Positions 6,742-13,818 of a stretch of 13,822 nt of DNA are shown here, piece by piece (position 1 is the first letter of the stretch; each line of letters starts with the position of its first letter). Below the pieces are notes generated by a model. The model did not search any database, was not told where the DNA came from, and was given only the letters and a program-made list of their open reading frames with translations. The stretch comes from an uncultured bacterium (GTDB lineage: Bacteria; Cyanobacteriota; Vampirovibrionia; Gastranaerophilales; Gastranaerophilaceae), in assembly GCA_902782905.1 (NCBI GenBank), contig CACZPB010000184.1:1-13822 (forward strand), read 5' to 3'. The translations under genes and the position numbers were made by a program.

Positions 6742-6817
6742 TATATGTAAGTTTATTTTTCCAAAATGATGAATTGTTTTTTATATTAAATTATACATAG
6801 TTAGTATGGTTATTTCG

Positions 6818-6826
6818 TGCTAAAAT
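6818..6826 (+). promoter_or_regulatory. Extended -10 promoter of comEC, apparently leaderless
   Basis: TGCTAAAAT at 6818-6826 is an extended -10 (TGn plus five of six bases). The hexamer ends exactly six bases before the ATG at 6833. The -35 position holds TAGTTA (6798-6803), a poor match, as expected for an extended -10 promoter. There is no SD before comEC. Confidence 0.55.
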
Positions 6827-6832
6827 TTTTCT

Positions 6833-9250
6833 ATGTTTAAGGAAGTATGCTCCGCTATTTACCAAAATAAAAACCTGTTGATGCTTGCGACCGTCTCGGT
6901 ATATATCCTTGCTCTTTTTGGAAGTCTTAGCGGCTTGGCGGTTCTGTTTAGTTTTTTATTAACAGGGTTACTAATTTTGAGCATCATAAAAAACATTTTT
7001 CCCTTGAAGATAGTGCTTATTTGGGCTTTTATCTTTTATTTTGGAATAATTAACACTGAAATGAGATTAAAAACTACAGATGAGCTTTTGAATTTAGCCC
7101 CGATTTATTCAACCATATACGGCAAAATAATTTCTATTCCTCAAAAAAAGGGTGAAGATAAGACAAAATTTTTCTTCGAGGTAAATAAAATTGAGTATGA
7201 TGAGATGACAAGAGAATTTGAAAAGCCGGAGAAACTTCTTGTTACCTTAAATACAGAAAAAAGACTCAACATTTACGATAGCTATAAAATAAGAGGGAGG
7301 CTCTCAATACCGTTTAAAGCCGGCAATCCTTCTCAGTTTGATTATGGAAATTATTTAAAGAATTATAATGCTTATTCTGTATTTTACGGTCATAATCCAT
7401 ATTCGATGCGGGACATGGATATTCCTTGTTACGAAAAGCTTGGAGTTGAAAAAACTTATTTAGAAAATATTTTACAAAAGATTAATGACCATAGAGAAAG
7501 CATCTTAAAAGTACATTCAAAATATTTGAAATCACCGAATTTGGAGATTTTAGGCGGAATAGTTTTTGGTGATGACGCTGTTTCACCGCCAGAGAACATT
7601 AAGCAATCTTTTGTAAATTCTGGGATTTTGCATATTTTAGCAGCGTCCGGGATGAATGTCGCTTTTATTTATTCGTTTTTCTTTTTCCTGCAGAACTTAT
7701 TTAGAGTTCCATTTAGAATAAATATTTGCACCTGTATTTTGGCTGTACTGGCTTATGTGTTTATGACAGGGCTTGGTGCGTCTGTAGTTAGAGCGGCACT
7801 AATGCTTCTATTTGTGTTAATAGGTAAACTTATAGACCGTGATGCTCATAGTATTTCACTTCTTTCATTCGTTGCATTTTTAATGCTTGTGTACAATCCA
7901 ATGTACGTAAATGACGTTGGTTTTCAATTGTCATTTATTGTGACTTTTGGTTTGCTTGTAATGACACCTTATCTTGTAAAAAGCAAATATAGAATCATAA
8001 ACTGGATTATTGGTACAATTTTTATTCCGATAATTGCACAGCTTTGGGTTATCCCTATTCAGATTTTCTATTTTAATAATATAAGTATATATTCAGTCTT
8101 TGCAAACATAATGAGCGTACCAATAGTGTCTGTGATAAGCTTTGGCGGTTTTATAAGTTCACTTTTGTCATTTATTTCACCAATTGCAGATTTTATTTGC
8201 CAAACTTTTGACTTTGTACTAAATCCGCTTATAACAATACTTGTAAATATCTCAGACTTTTGGGGCAAGCTGCCGCACGCGTCTTTGCAGACAACACATC
8301 CTAGCGTGTTTCAGATAGTTATTTATTATATGTTGTTACTTAATATAACAGCAATATGGGATAAAAACTTTCGAGAGAAACATCTAAAAAAGCTTGTACT
8401 GGCATTACCGATACTTTTTTCTTTACTTTTAATTTCAGCTATTTCACTTCCTAACCACAATCTCGAAATAACTACTTTTGATGTCGGGAACGCTGATGCT
8501 TTTATGATAAAAACCCCCGACAATAAAAGAATTATGATAGATACGGCAAAAAGCGGGTATAACGGCGGGAAATCGCAAGCCGAGATGATTATAATTAAGT
8601 ATTTTAAAGACCAAGGCATAAAAGAGCTTGATTCACTCATCGTAACCCACTTTGACAACGACCACTCCGGCGGCGCGGTTGATTTGATGAAAAACTTGGG
8701 AGTAAATAAGATTTATTTAAATAACCTAAATCACGATTCTAAGTCAGCGAAACTTATTTATAAAACAGCAAAGGATAATTCCGTAAAAATATATAAAGCT
8801 AAAGTTGGACAAGTCGTTTATTCAAAAGATGGTTTGAAAATAGTTAATTATATTACTGACGCAAAAGGTGTCGGAGACAACGAAAGTTCAATCGTTACAC
8901 TTTTAACATTTAATGATTTTTCTATGCTTTTTACAGGCGATGCCGGAATAGAAACATTGGAGAGATTAAAAGAAACGTTGCCCGCAAACATAACCGTCCT
9001 TAAAGTTGGACATCACGGAGCTTCCGGAGTCATAAATAAAAAACTGGCAGAATATCTTAATCCTAAAATTTCTATTGTATCAACCGGTGAAAACAAATTT
9101 GGGCACCCTTCTATTTATACTCTTGAAACATTAAAAAATTCTACAGTATTGAGAACTGATTTGAATAACTCTATAAAACTTGTCGTAAATCAACACAAAT
9201 ATAAACTCCAAACATATAATCCGCGCAAGAAAAAATACATAAATTACTAA
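6833..9250 (+). CDS. comEC: ComEC/Rec2 competence protein, inner-membrane DNA-uptake channel
   Basis: Polytopic membrane protein that moves single-stranded DNA into the cytoplasm during natural transformation. 805 residues, full length. N-terminal hydrophobic segments (about 15-75) precede a soluble OB-like DUF4131 region (about 90-200). The Competence membrane domain runs about 235-540, with the hallmark HILAASGMNV (267-276) and GLGASVVRAALM (313-324). The C-terminal metallo-beta-lactamase-like domain starts near 545: DVGNADA 550-556 (DVGQGDA is usual), THFDNDHSGG 605-614, FTGDAG 700-705, VGHHGA 725-730, GHPS 757-760. These metal-site residues are intact, so a nuclease-type activity is plausible. 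No SD; an extended -10 lies six bases before the ATG. The gene overlaps convergent rsmG by four bases at the stop codons. No comEA or comF lies nearby, so its presence alone does not prove competence. Confidence 0.95.
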   Translation: MFKEVCSAIYQNKNLLMLATVSVYILALFGSLSGLAVLFSFLLTGLLILSIIKNIFPLKIVLIWAFIFYFGIINTEMRLKTTDELLNLAPIYSTIYGKIISIPQKKGEDKTKFFFEVNKIEYDEMTREFEKPEKLLVTLNTEKRLNIYDSYKIRGRLSIPFKAGNPSQFDYGNYLKNYNAYSVFYGHNPYSMRDMDIPCYEKLGVEKTYLENILQKINDHRESILKVHSKYLKSPNLEILGGIVFGDDAVSPPENIKQSFVNSGILHILAASGMNVAFIYSFFFFLQNLFRVPFRINICTCILAVLAYVFMTGLGASVVRAALMLLFVLIGKLIDRDAHSISLLSFVAFLMLVYNPMYVNDVGFQLSFIVTFGLLVMTPYLVKSKYRIINWIIGTIFIPIIAQLWVIPIQIFYFNNISIYSVFANIMSVPIVSVISFGGFISSLLSFISPIADFICQTFDFVLNPLITILVNISDFWGKLPHASLQTTHPSVFQIVIYYMLLLNITAIWDKNFREKHLKKLVLALPILFSLLLISAISLPNHNLEITTFDVGNADAFMIKTPDNKRIMIDTAKSGYNGGKSQAEMIIIKYFKDQGIKELDSLIVTHFDNDHSGGAVDLMKNLGVNKIYLNNLNHDSKSAKLIYKTAKDNSVKIYKAKVGQVVYSKDGLKIVNYITDAKGVGDNESSIVTLLTFNDFSMLFTGDAGIETLERLKETLPANITVLKVGHHGASGVINKKLAEYLNPKISIVSTGENKFGHPSIYTLETLKNSTVLRTDLNNSIKLVVNQHKYKLQTYNPRKKKYINY

Positions 9251-9849
9251 TTTTTCTTTATAACAATCAAATTTCTTTCATAAATTTCGTCTAAAGGAAG
9301 AGTGTATTCAATAATATCAACCACTTTTGAATTATATTTTTTCAAAATCGGCTCTGCTTTTTTAAGCTCCTCAAGCGCTTTTTTTGATTTATATGCGACA
9401 AAATAACCGTCTTTTTTAACAAGCGGCAGTGCCAAATCGCTAATTTTCGCAAGTTCCGCAACAGCTCTTGAAACAACTAAGTCGTAATTTTTATTTATAC
9501 TTTCTGCTCTTTGACATAATAGCTCCAAATTTGTCAGGTCTAGTTTTTCTTTCATAATTTGAACAGAATTTATTTTTTTCCTAATGCTGTCAGCGCCTGT
9601 TATATTTAAATTTTTGTACTCTATTGCTATCGGCACACAAGGAAATCCGCCTCCACATCCGATATCAAGAACATTTGAGCCACCAAGAGAGTATTTTTTA
9701 AAAAAAAGACCTATTGATAGAGAATCATATATATGTTTTTCAAACAAAAATTTTTCATCATTTTTTGATATTAGATTAAGTTTGGAATTTTCCTCCAAAA
9801 ACACTTTAATATATTCTTTAAAATCTGATTTTATAACAATTTTACTCAT
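9247..9849 (-). CDS. rsmG: 16S rRNA (guanine527-N7)-methyltransferase RsmG
   Basis: S-adenosylmethionine-dependent methyltransferase that modifies G527 of 16S rRNA in the 530 loop. From the start chosen here it has 200 residues, close to the usual length of about 205-240. The Rossmann fold has the SAM motif NVLDIGCGGGFP (59-70). Downstream are GADSIRKK, a usual acidic SAM-contacting position, and VVSRAVAEL, typical of RsmG, and the end ERNLIVIKK fits the family. I chose ATG 9849 because it overlaps the upstream gene's stop codon in ATGAGTAA (8-base overlap), which suggests translational re-initiation. An in-frame ATG at 9882 would add 11 residues (KKASMRYRKN...) that do not look conserved and overlap the TPR gene further. 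No SD is clear at any candidate start. The gene is co-transcribed behind the P-loop/TPR gene. Loss of RsmG in other bacteria gives low-level streptomycin resistance. Confidence 0.95.
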   Translation of the reverse strand: MSKIVIKSDFKEYIKVFLEENSKLNLISKNDEKFLFEKHIYDSLSIGLFFKKYSLGGSNVLDIGCGGGFPCVPIAIEYKNLNITGADSIRKKINSVQIMKEKLDLTNLELLCQRAESINKNYDLVVSRAVAELAKISDLALPLVKKDGYFVAYKSKKALEELKKAEPILKKYNSKVVDIIEYTLPLDEIYERNLIVIKKN

Positions 9850-12091
9850 ATTTTTTCTGTATCGCATTGAAGCTTTCTTCATCCATTCTTAGCTTCATGT
9901 CGTTTATTCTTTCATTAATCTTAGTCACATCAACAGAATTATCCATGTTTTCAGCAAGTTTTTTTGCTCTGAAATATTCTTCTAATGCCTTCTTGTTCGT
10001 AGTTATATCGTTATAATAATAATCCCCAAGAGCAACTGAAGATTCTATCATATAAAAACTTTCGTTCAAAAAATCGGCACTTTGTTTTGCTTCGATAAAG
10101 TATTTTAACGCCTCATCAGAGCCTTCTTTCAGCAATATTTTTGCCAAATACATTGCTGTATAATAAATTCCGTCATAATTATTATTGGATTTTTCTATTT
10201 CATAAGCTTTTTCAAAACAACTTTTTGCATCTGAATAATTTTCATTATCATAATAACACGCACCTAAATTTGAATAAGATAATGCTTTGTATGGGGAGCT
10301 TTCCGGCATAGATAAACATTTTGTATAATATTCAAACGCCGTTTTGGTGTCATTTCTCTCATCACAAGCCAAAGCATACTTAAAATACAGTTCTGCAAGA
10401 GTTTCTTCTGTTGTATTTTCATCAAGGGATTCTATTGCCTTTTGGTAATATTTATAAGCCTCATCCGGCTTATTCATATCGTAATAAATATTGCCCAAAA
10501 GCGTTGATGCACTCACCAAAAGAGATTGCGGTGTGTCAACAGAGTAGATAACCTTCTCTATCGTTTCAATCGCACGCTCGTTTTTGTACATTACAAAATA
10601 CAAATCCGTAAGTTCATAATACAAATAATTTAAATTTATAAGCTCGTTATTTTGCTTATAATAATTTTCTACAAGCTCAAAATAGTGCTGTGATACTTTA
10701 TAATCTCCGACTGCCTTGTATAATCTTGCAAGAGCCAATCGAATTTCTACAAGAGTTTCCTTATCAATACTCTCCTCATCCAGAATTTTTTGATAAAGCT
10801 CAATTGCATCCGTATTCTTGTTATCAGAAGCCAGAATTTTAGCTTCTTTTATTTTTGCATCCAATGTTGCAGGGATTTCTTTTTCTTTATCAGGAGTTTC
10901 CTGTACCACTTCATGACCCTGCTCCTCTTTTGTTTCGACTTTTCCGTTATTCTGAAGCCGCTGAATGCAGCTATTATGATATTCTATTTCAGCTCTAAGC
11001 GCCTGTCTTGAAAGCATTATTGTTCTCGTTTGTAACGGTTCCTTCAGCTCTTTCTCATAAATTCCTGATATATATTTGTGCAGCTTAATCTCTGTCTTTA
11101 CAGGAATCGAAATATCAATATCCTGTTGAAAATAATCTTGTACATACAAAATTTCACCAACTTGGAATACCATTAAATTCGTTGTTAAATATTGAACCGA
11201 AAATTCATCATACAAATCCAATGCCGCGAGCGCATTTATTGAAATGCCGTGTCTTATTGTTCTTAAAAACCAGAAAAAATTCCTTATCGTGTTTGGAATA
11301 AGGTTAACATAAGTTGTACCTATAAATTCATCAAAATCCATGCCGGACAAGACGAATTTCTCCAAAAATTCCTGTAAACTAAGCCTCATCGCCTGAATAA
11401 TTTTTATACAAAGTGCCGTGTAGTAATAATAACCTCTTGTATACTTATAAAAATCTTCAAGAAGCTTGGAATTATAATCCATCTTATTTGAATCTATGTA
11501 TGCCTTAAAATTTTCTTTCGAAAAAGCTTTTAGAAAAATCTTTCTCTCTATTTTTAATTCACCCAAAATATCCGGCACCATTGCCCTTGTTGAAACAATA
11601 ATTTTAGTATTTTCAAGTCTTGCCGCTTGAGTAAAACAAGAAACTACAAGCGCCCTGTTTTCTTCCGATATATCATCAAAAGAGTGCAAAATAATTATAA
11701 AAGGCTTTTGCAGAGACGAAATATATTGCTGAAATTTTACGGCAAGAGTCGTAATCTTGATATTGATATTTGCAGTTTTAGAAACTTTGTAGTTTTCTAT
11801 TGTATTTATAAAGCGGAGCAGAATATCATCACAAACAGTTGATGATTTGCAATAATACTCAAGCTTTATTACATCACTATTTAAGAATTCGGAAACATAA
11901 TTTATAAACTGCCGTTTTCCTGTACCCATAAAACCATGTACGTACAAAAAAGTATCTTTTGAATTTAAAAAATCTACTGCCTTAATAACCTCTGCATAGT
12001 TATTTTTTAACAAAAAAGGATTTATCTTGTCCGATTCGGGCAAAGTAACATCTTCTATATCGACAGAACTTTCTAAAAATTTGTAATCCAT
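9842..12091 (-). CDS. P-loop NTPase-like protein with C-terminal TPR repeats, function unknown
   Basis: 749-residue soluble protein with no membrane segment. The N-terminal part resembles an AAA/STAND-type NTPase: a strand and Walker-A-like loop (LYVHGFMGTGKR, about 49-60), a Walker-B-like hydrophobic strand ending in Asp-Asp (FIIILHSFDD, 131-140), and a sensor-1-like IIVSTRA (164-170). The Ser/Thr that normally follows the P-loop Lys is Arg here (GKR), so nucleotide hydrolysis may be impaired or lost. A helical region (about 185-370) and a charged, probably disordered linker (about 380-410) lead to at least seven TPR-like helical pairs (about 410-715), such as 'AEL YFKYALACDERNDTKTAFEYYTKCL' and 'YSNLGACYYDNENYSDAKSCFEKAYEIE', which mediate protein-protein contacts. 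It precedes and overlaps rsmG. No effector domain of a known defence STAND is visible. A scaffold or signalling role is possible; the function is not known. Confidence 0.82.
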   Translation of the reverse strand: MDYKFLESSVDIEDVTLPESDKINPFLLKNNYAEVIKAVDFLNSKDTFLYVHGFMGTGKRQFINYVSEFLNSDVIKLEYYCKSSTVCDDILLRFINTIENYKVSKTANINIKITTLAVKFQQYISSLQKPFIIILHSFDDISEENRALVVSCFTQAARLENTKIIVSTRAMVPDILGELKIERKIFLKAFSKENFKAYIDSNKMDYNSKLLEDFYKYTRGYYYYTALCIKIIQAMRLSLQEFLEKFVLSGMDFDEFIGTTYVNLIPNTIRNFFWFLRTIRHGISINALAALDLYDEFSVQYLTTNLMVFQVGEILYVQDYFQQDIDISIPVKTEIKLHKYISGIYEKELKEPLQTRTIMLSRQALRAEIEYHNSCIQRLQNNGKVETKEEQGHEVVQETPDKEKEIPATLDAKIKEAKILASDNKNTDAIELYQKILDEESIDKETLVEIRLALARLYKAVGDYKVSQHYFELVENYYKQNNELINLNYLYYELTDLYFVMYKNERAIETIEKVIYSVDTPQSLLVSASTLLGNIYYDMNKPDEAYKYYQKAIESLDENTTEETLAELYFKYALACDERNDTKTAFEYYTKCLSMPESSPYKALSYSNLGACYYDNENYSDAKSCFEKAYEIEKSNNNYDGIYYTAMYLAKILLKEGSDEALKYFIEAKQSADFLNESFYMIESSVALGDYYYNDITTNKKALEEYFRAKKLAENMDNSVDVTKINERINDMKLRMDEESFNAIQKKYE

Positions 12092-12097
12092 AAGACG

Positions 12098-12126
12098 ATT
12101 TTAATTGATATCAAGACTTTTTGCAA
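12098..12126 (-). promoter_or_regulatory. Promoter of the P-loop/TPR-rsmG operon, apparently leaderless
   Basis: Read on the minus strand: TTGCAA (12126-12121, four of six), a 17-base spacer, TAAAAT (12103-12098, five of six), then six bases and the ATG at 12091. No SD precedes the ATG. TTGCAA is its own reverse complement and also falls in the -35 area of the divergent plsY promoter. Confidence 0.6.
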
Positions 12127-12132
12127 ATATTT

Positions 12133-12147
12133 TGGTATACTTATACT
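12133..12147 (+). promoter_or_regulatory. Promoter -10 region of plsY
   Basis: TGGTATACT (12133-12141) is an extended -10, and a second TATACT follows directly at 12142-12147. Use of the first gives a start near 12148, keeping the whole SD AGAGGAG (12151-12157) in the leader. Use of the second would begin transcription within the SD, so the first is preferred. No good -35 is seen at 17-base spacing. Confidence 0.5.
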
Positions 12148-12163
12148 AGCAGAGGAGAAAAGT

Positions 12164-12772
12164 ATGATTTTTAAAATTTTAGAATTGATATTAATTATAG
12201 CCATATCTTATATTATAGGTTCAATTCCTACAGGATACATTATAGTTAAAGCAAAAACGGGACAAGATATCAGAACAGTCGGTTCAGGTTCAACCGGTGC
12301 TACAAATGTTAAAAGAGTTCTTGGCAAAAATTGGTTCTTTACCGTAATGCTCTTAGACGCTTTTAAAGGAGCACTGCCTGTAATTCTTGCCAAAATTTTT
12401 GCAACAGTAGGAGCTACACTCGGACTTGCACCGGTCATCGCAGCAATTGCCGTAATCATAGGTCATAGCAAATCATTATTCCTTGGCTTTAAAGGCGGAA
12501 AATCTGTTGCTTCGGGCGTAGGCACAATTCTGGCTCTAAATTGGGTCGTTGGACTTATTATTGCTCTTGTATGGGGAACAATTACATATATAACCAAATA
12601 CGTTTCAGTAGGTTCAATAATTGCACTCTCCCTATCACCTTTCATAATGTACTTGTTTGGCGCTCCAATAGCATATATCTGCTATTGCGCACTTGGTGCA
12701 ATTTATATCATATATCTTCACAGAGAAAACATAAAAAGATTAATGGATGGGAACGAAAACAAAGTAAGGTAG
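12164..12772 (+). CDS. plsY: Acyl-phosphate:glycerol-3-phosphate acyltransferase PlsY
   Basis: Integral membrane enzyme that transfers an acyl group from acyl-phosphate (made by PlsX) to glycerol-3-phosphate, the first committed step of phospholipid synthesis. 202 residues, typical length, with about seven hydrophobic segments. All three conserved cytoplasmic motif regions are present: GSIPTGY (19-25) with GSGSTGATN (40-48), AFKGALPV (66-73) and GHSKS...FKGGKSVASG (100-118). The Ser in GSGS (GSGN in many bacteria) and GGKS in place of GGKG match my recollection of cyanobacterial PlsY. The start is supported by AGAGGAG six bases upstream. The gene is divergent from the P-loop/TPR operon, 72 bases away, and convergent with the TrmB-like regulator. 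No plsX or other lipid gene is adjacent. Confidence 0.95.
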   Translation: MIFKILELILIIAISYIIGSIPTGYIIVKAKTGQDIRTVGSGSTGATNVKRVLGKNWFFTVMLLDAFKGALPVILAKIFATVGATLGLAPVIAAIAVIIGHSKSLFLGFKGGKSVASGVGTILALNWVVGLIIALVWGTITYITKYVSVGSIIALSLSPFIMYLFGAPIAYICYCALGAIYIIYLHRENIKRLMDGNENKVR

Positions 12773-12824
12773 AACCTATACCGGCAAACAATGTTGATGA
12801 AATTGTGTATTTCCACGCTATTTT

Positions 12825-12836
12825 TTCACTAGTGAA
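12825..12836. repeat. Perfect 12-base palindrome at the end of the TrmB-like gene
   Basis: TTCACTAGTGAA is fully self-complementary and covers the last codons and stop (TAG, 12831-12829) of the TrmB-like gene. It has no loop, so it is more like a protein-binding or chance palindrome than an RNA hairpin. No intrinsic terminator is seen between the convergent plsY and TrmB-like genes. Confidence 0.4.
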
Positions 12837-13653
12837 TCATATAAGTGGCATTTGCACCTAAAACTTTGTCTTTTAAACGCTTAAACCCTTTTCCGTATAT
12901 GTATTTCATCTGTTCTACAAGATTTTCCTCTACATCTATCAAATACATATCATGAACTATAAATTCTTTGATAATAAAAGCAATACCTTTGTTTTTCGTC
13001 CAAATAATATCCGTATCAGAAGCATCACTTTTGAGCGAAGATATTTTACCGATAACACCTTCACTGTCATCAACCGCCAGAATAATCATTCTGCCGCCAA
13101 GGGAAAATTCAATATCCCTTGCAAAAGCATGTTGGAATATTAGTCCAAAACGAGAATTCAAATTGTCATAACCTACAATTCTAACCTCTACGTTCCGATT
13201 GTATGCATTAAGAAGTTCTTTCTCAAATATTTTAAAATCCTGAGCCCAAACTTCCATATAAATTTCGCGTTTTGCACTCTGAATAACCTCTATTATTTTA
13301 TCCTGAATATTTTGTTTTCCTGTTATTGTTATTATCGGCTCATTATAATCCTCTTTTACATCAGGAAGATGCTTATCCAAAAAATTAATAGTAGAATTAA
13401 TCTTTTTCTGAACTTTGGATGTCAATTGCTTTGGCTTTATAGGCGTATATGTTACAGGCTTTGTATTGGTAGAAACTACAATATTTTTCTCCTCTAAAAC
13501 CTTTAAAGTGTCATAAGTTCTTGATTGTGGGATGTTGGCAAGCTTTGAAACTTCATAGCCCGTAGCAGGATATTTTTTGAGAAGCGCAATGTAAACCTTC
13601 GCCTCATAAGTATTAAACCCAATCTCTTTTAATTTTTCTACTAAATCTGCCAT
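12829..13653 (-). CDS. TrmB-like transcriptional regulator
   Basis: 274-residue predicted DNA-binding regulator. The N-terminal winged HTH (about 1-70) has the TrmB signature: LKEIGFNTYEAKVYIALLKKYPATGYEVSKLANIPQSRTYDTLKVLEEKNIV, with PQSRTYDTL as the recognition helix. A helical linker (about 75-100) may dimerise. The C-terminal part (about 105-265) resembles the PLD-like ligand-binding region of TrmB proteins (ITGKQNIQDKIIEVIQSAKREIYMEVWAQD). TrmB is best known from archaea as a sugar-responsive repressor of ABC transporters, but bacterial relatives exist; no transporter or sugar gene lies in this window, so its ligand and targets cannot be read here. The ATG at 13653 has no SD; a TGTTACAAT extended -10 lies six bases upstream. 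An inverted repeat further upstream (13697-13720) might be an autoregulatory site. Confidence 0.88.
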   Translation of the reverse strand: MADLVEKLKEIGFNTYEAKVYIALLKKYPATGYEVSKLANIPQSRTYDTLKVLEEKNIVVSTNTKPVTYTPIKPKQLTSKVQKKINSTINFLDKHLPDVKEDYNEPIITITGKQNIQDKIIEVIQSAKREIYMEVWAQDFKIFEKELLNAYNRNVEVRIVGYDNLNSRFGLIFQHAFARDIEFSLGGRMIILAVDDSEGVIGKISSLKSDASDTDIIWTKNKGIAFIIKEFIVHDMYLIDVEENLVEQMKYIYGKGFKRLKDKVLGANATYMIH

Positions 13654-13659
13654 ACTTGA

Positions 13660-13687
13660 ATTGTAACACGTTTTCTAAAAAGAACAA
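13660..13687 (-). promoter_or_regulatory. Promoter of the TrmB-like gene, apparently leaderless
   Basis: On the minus strand, TGTTACAAT (hexamer TACAAT 13665-13660, with the TGn extension) ends six bases before the ATG at 13653. TTGTTC (13687-13682) sits 16 bases upstream of the hexamer as a weak -35. There is no SD. Confidence 0.58.
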
Positions 13688-13696
13688 ATCTATATT

Positions 13697-13720
13697 ACAC
13701 CATAATATGTATTTTGGTGT
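13697..13720. promoter_or_regulatory. Inverted repeat upstream of the TrmB-like gene, possible operator
   Basis: ACACCA (13697-13702) and TGGTGT (13715-13720) are inverted with a 12-base AT-rich centre; the flanking TTAC and GTAA add partial symmetry. It lies about ten bases beyond the weak -35 of the TrmB-like gene. The half-site spacing suits a dimeric regulator, but there is no direct evidence of binding. Confidence 0.35.
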
Positions 13721-13766
13721 GTAAACTCTGTTTTTGGGTATTTGTTAATTTAGTTATTTTTGAGTT

Positions 13767-13818
13767 GTACTTTCTTTGTTTCTTTTTTTGCAATCAAAAA
13801 GAGTCACAAAGAAAGTAC
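13767..13818. repeat. 52-base imperfect palindrome, probable interspersed repeat
   Basis: Two 24-base arms (13767-13790 and 13795-13818) pair around the loop CAAT with only three mismatches; the outer 13 bases (GTACTTTCTTTGT) are perfectly inverted. Both arms are pyrimidine- or purine-biased, giving a T-rich left half and an A-rich right half. It lies in intergenic DNA near the window edge and resembles the ends of repeated extragenic elements. Without genome-wide copies its class is uncertain. Confidence 0.6.

Noticed and set aside
9850..9882. Upstream ATG at 9882 (and 9867) as the rsmG start
   Set aside because: It would add residues encoded within the TPR gene that do not resemble RsmG N-termini; the ATGAGTAA overlap at 9849-9842 is a typical coupled start. 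Not fully excluded.
9584..9892. 102-codon plus-strand frame over the start of rsmG
   Set aside because: It is antisense to the conserved SAM-binding region of rsmG and has no SD or promoter of its own.
9842..12091. Anti-phage STAND defence gene
   Set aside because: It has TPRs and a P-loop-like domain but no nuclease, TIR, protease or membrane effector, a degenerate Walker A, and housekeeping neighbours.
12825..12836. TTCACTAGTGAA as a terminator for plsY or the TrmB-like gene
   Set aside because: It has no loop and no T-tract after it in the direction of either gene; it overlaps the stop codon instead.
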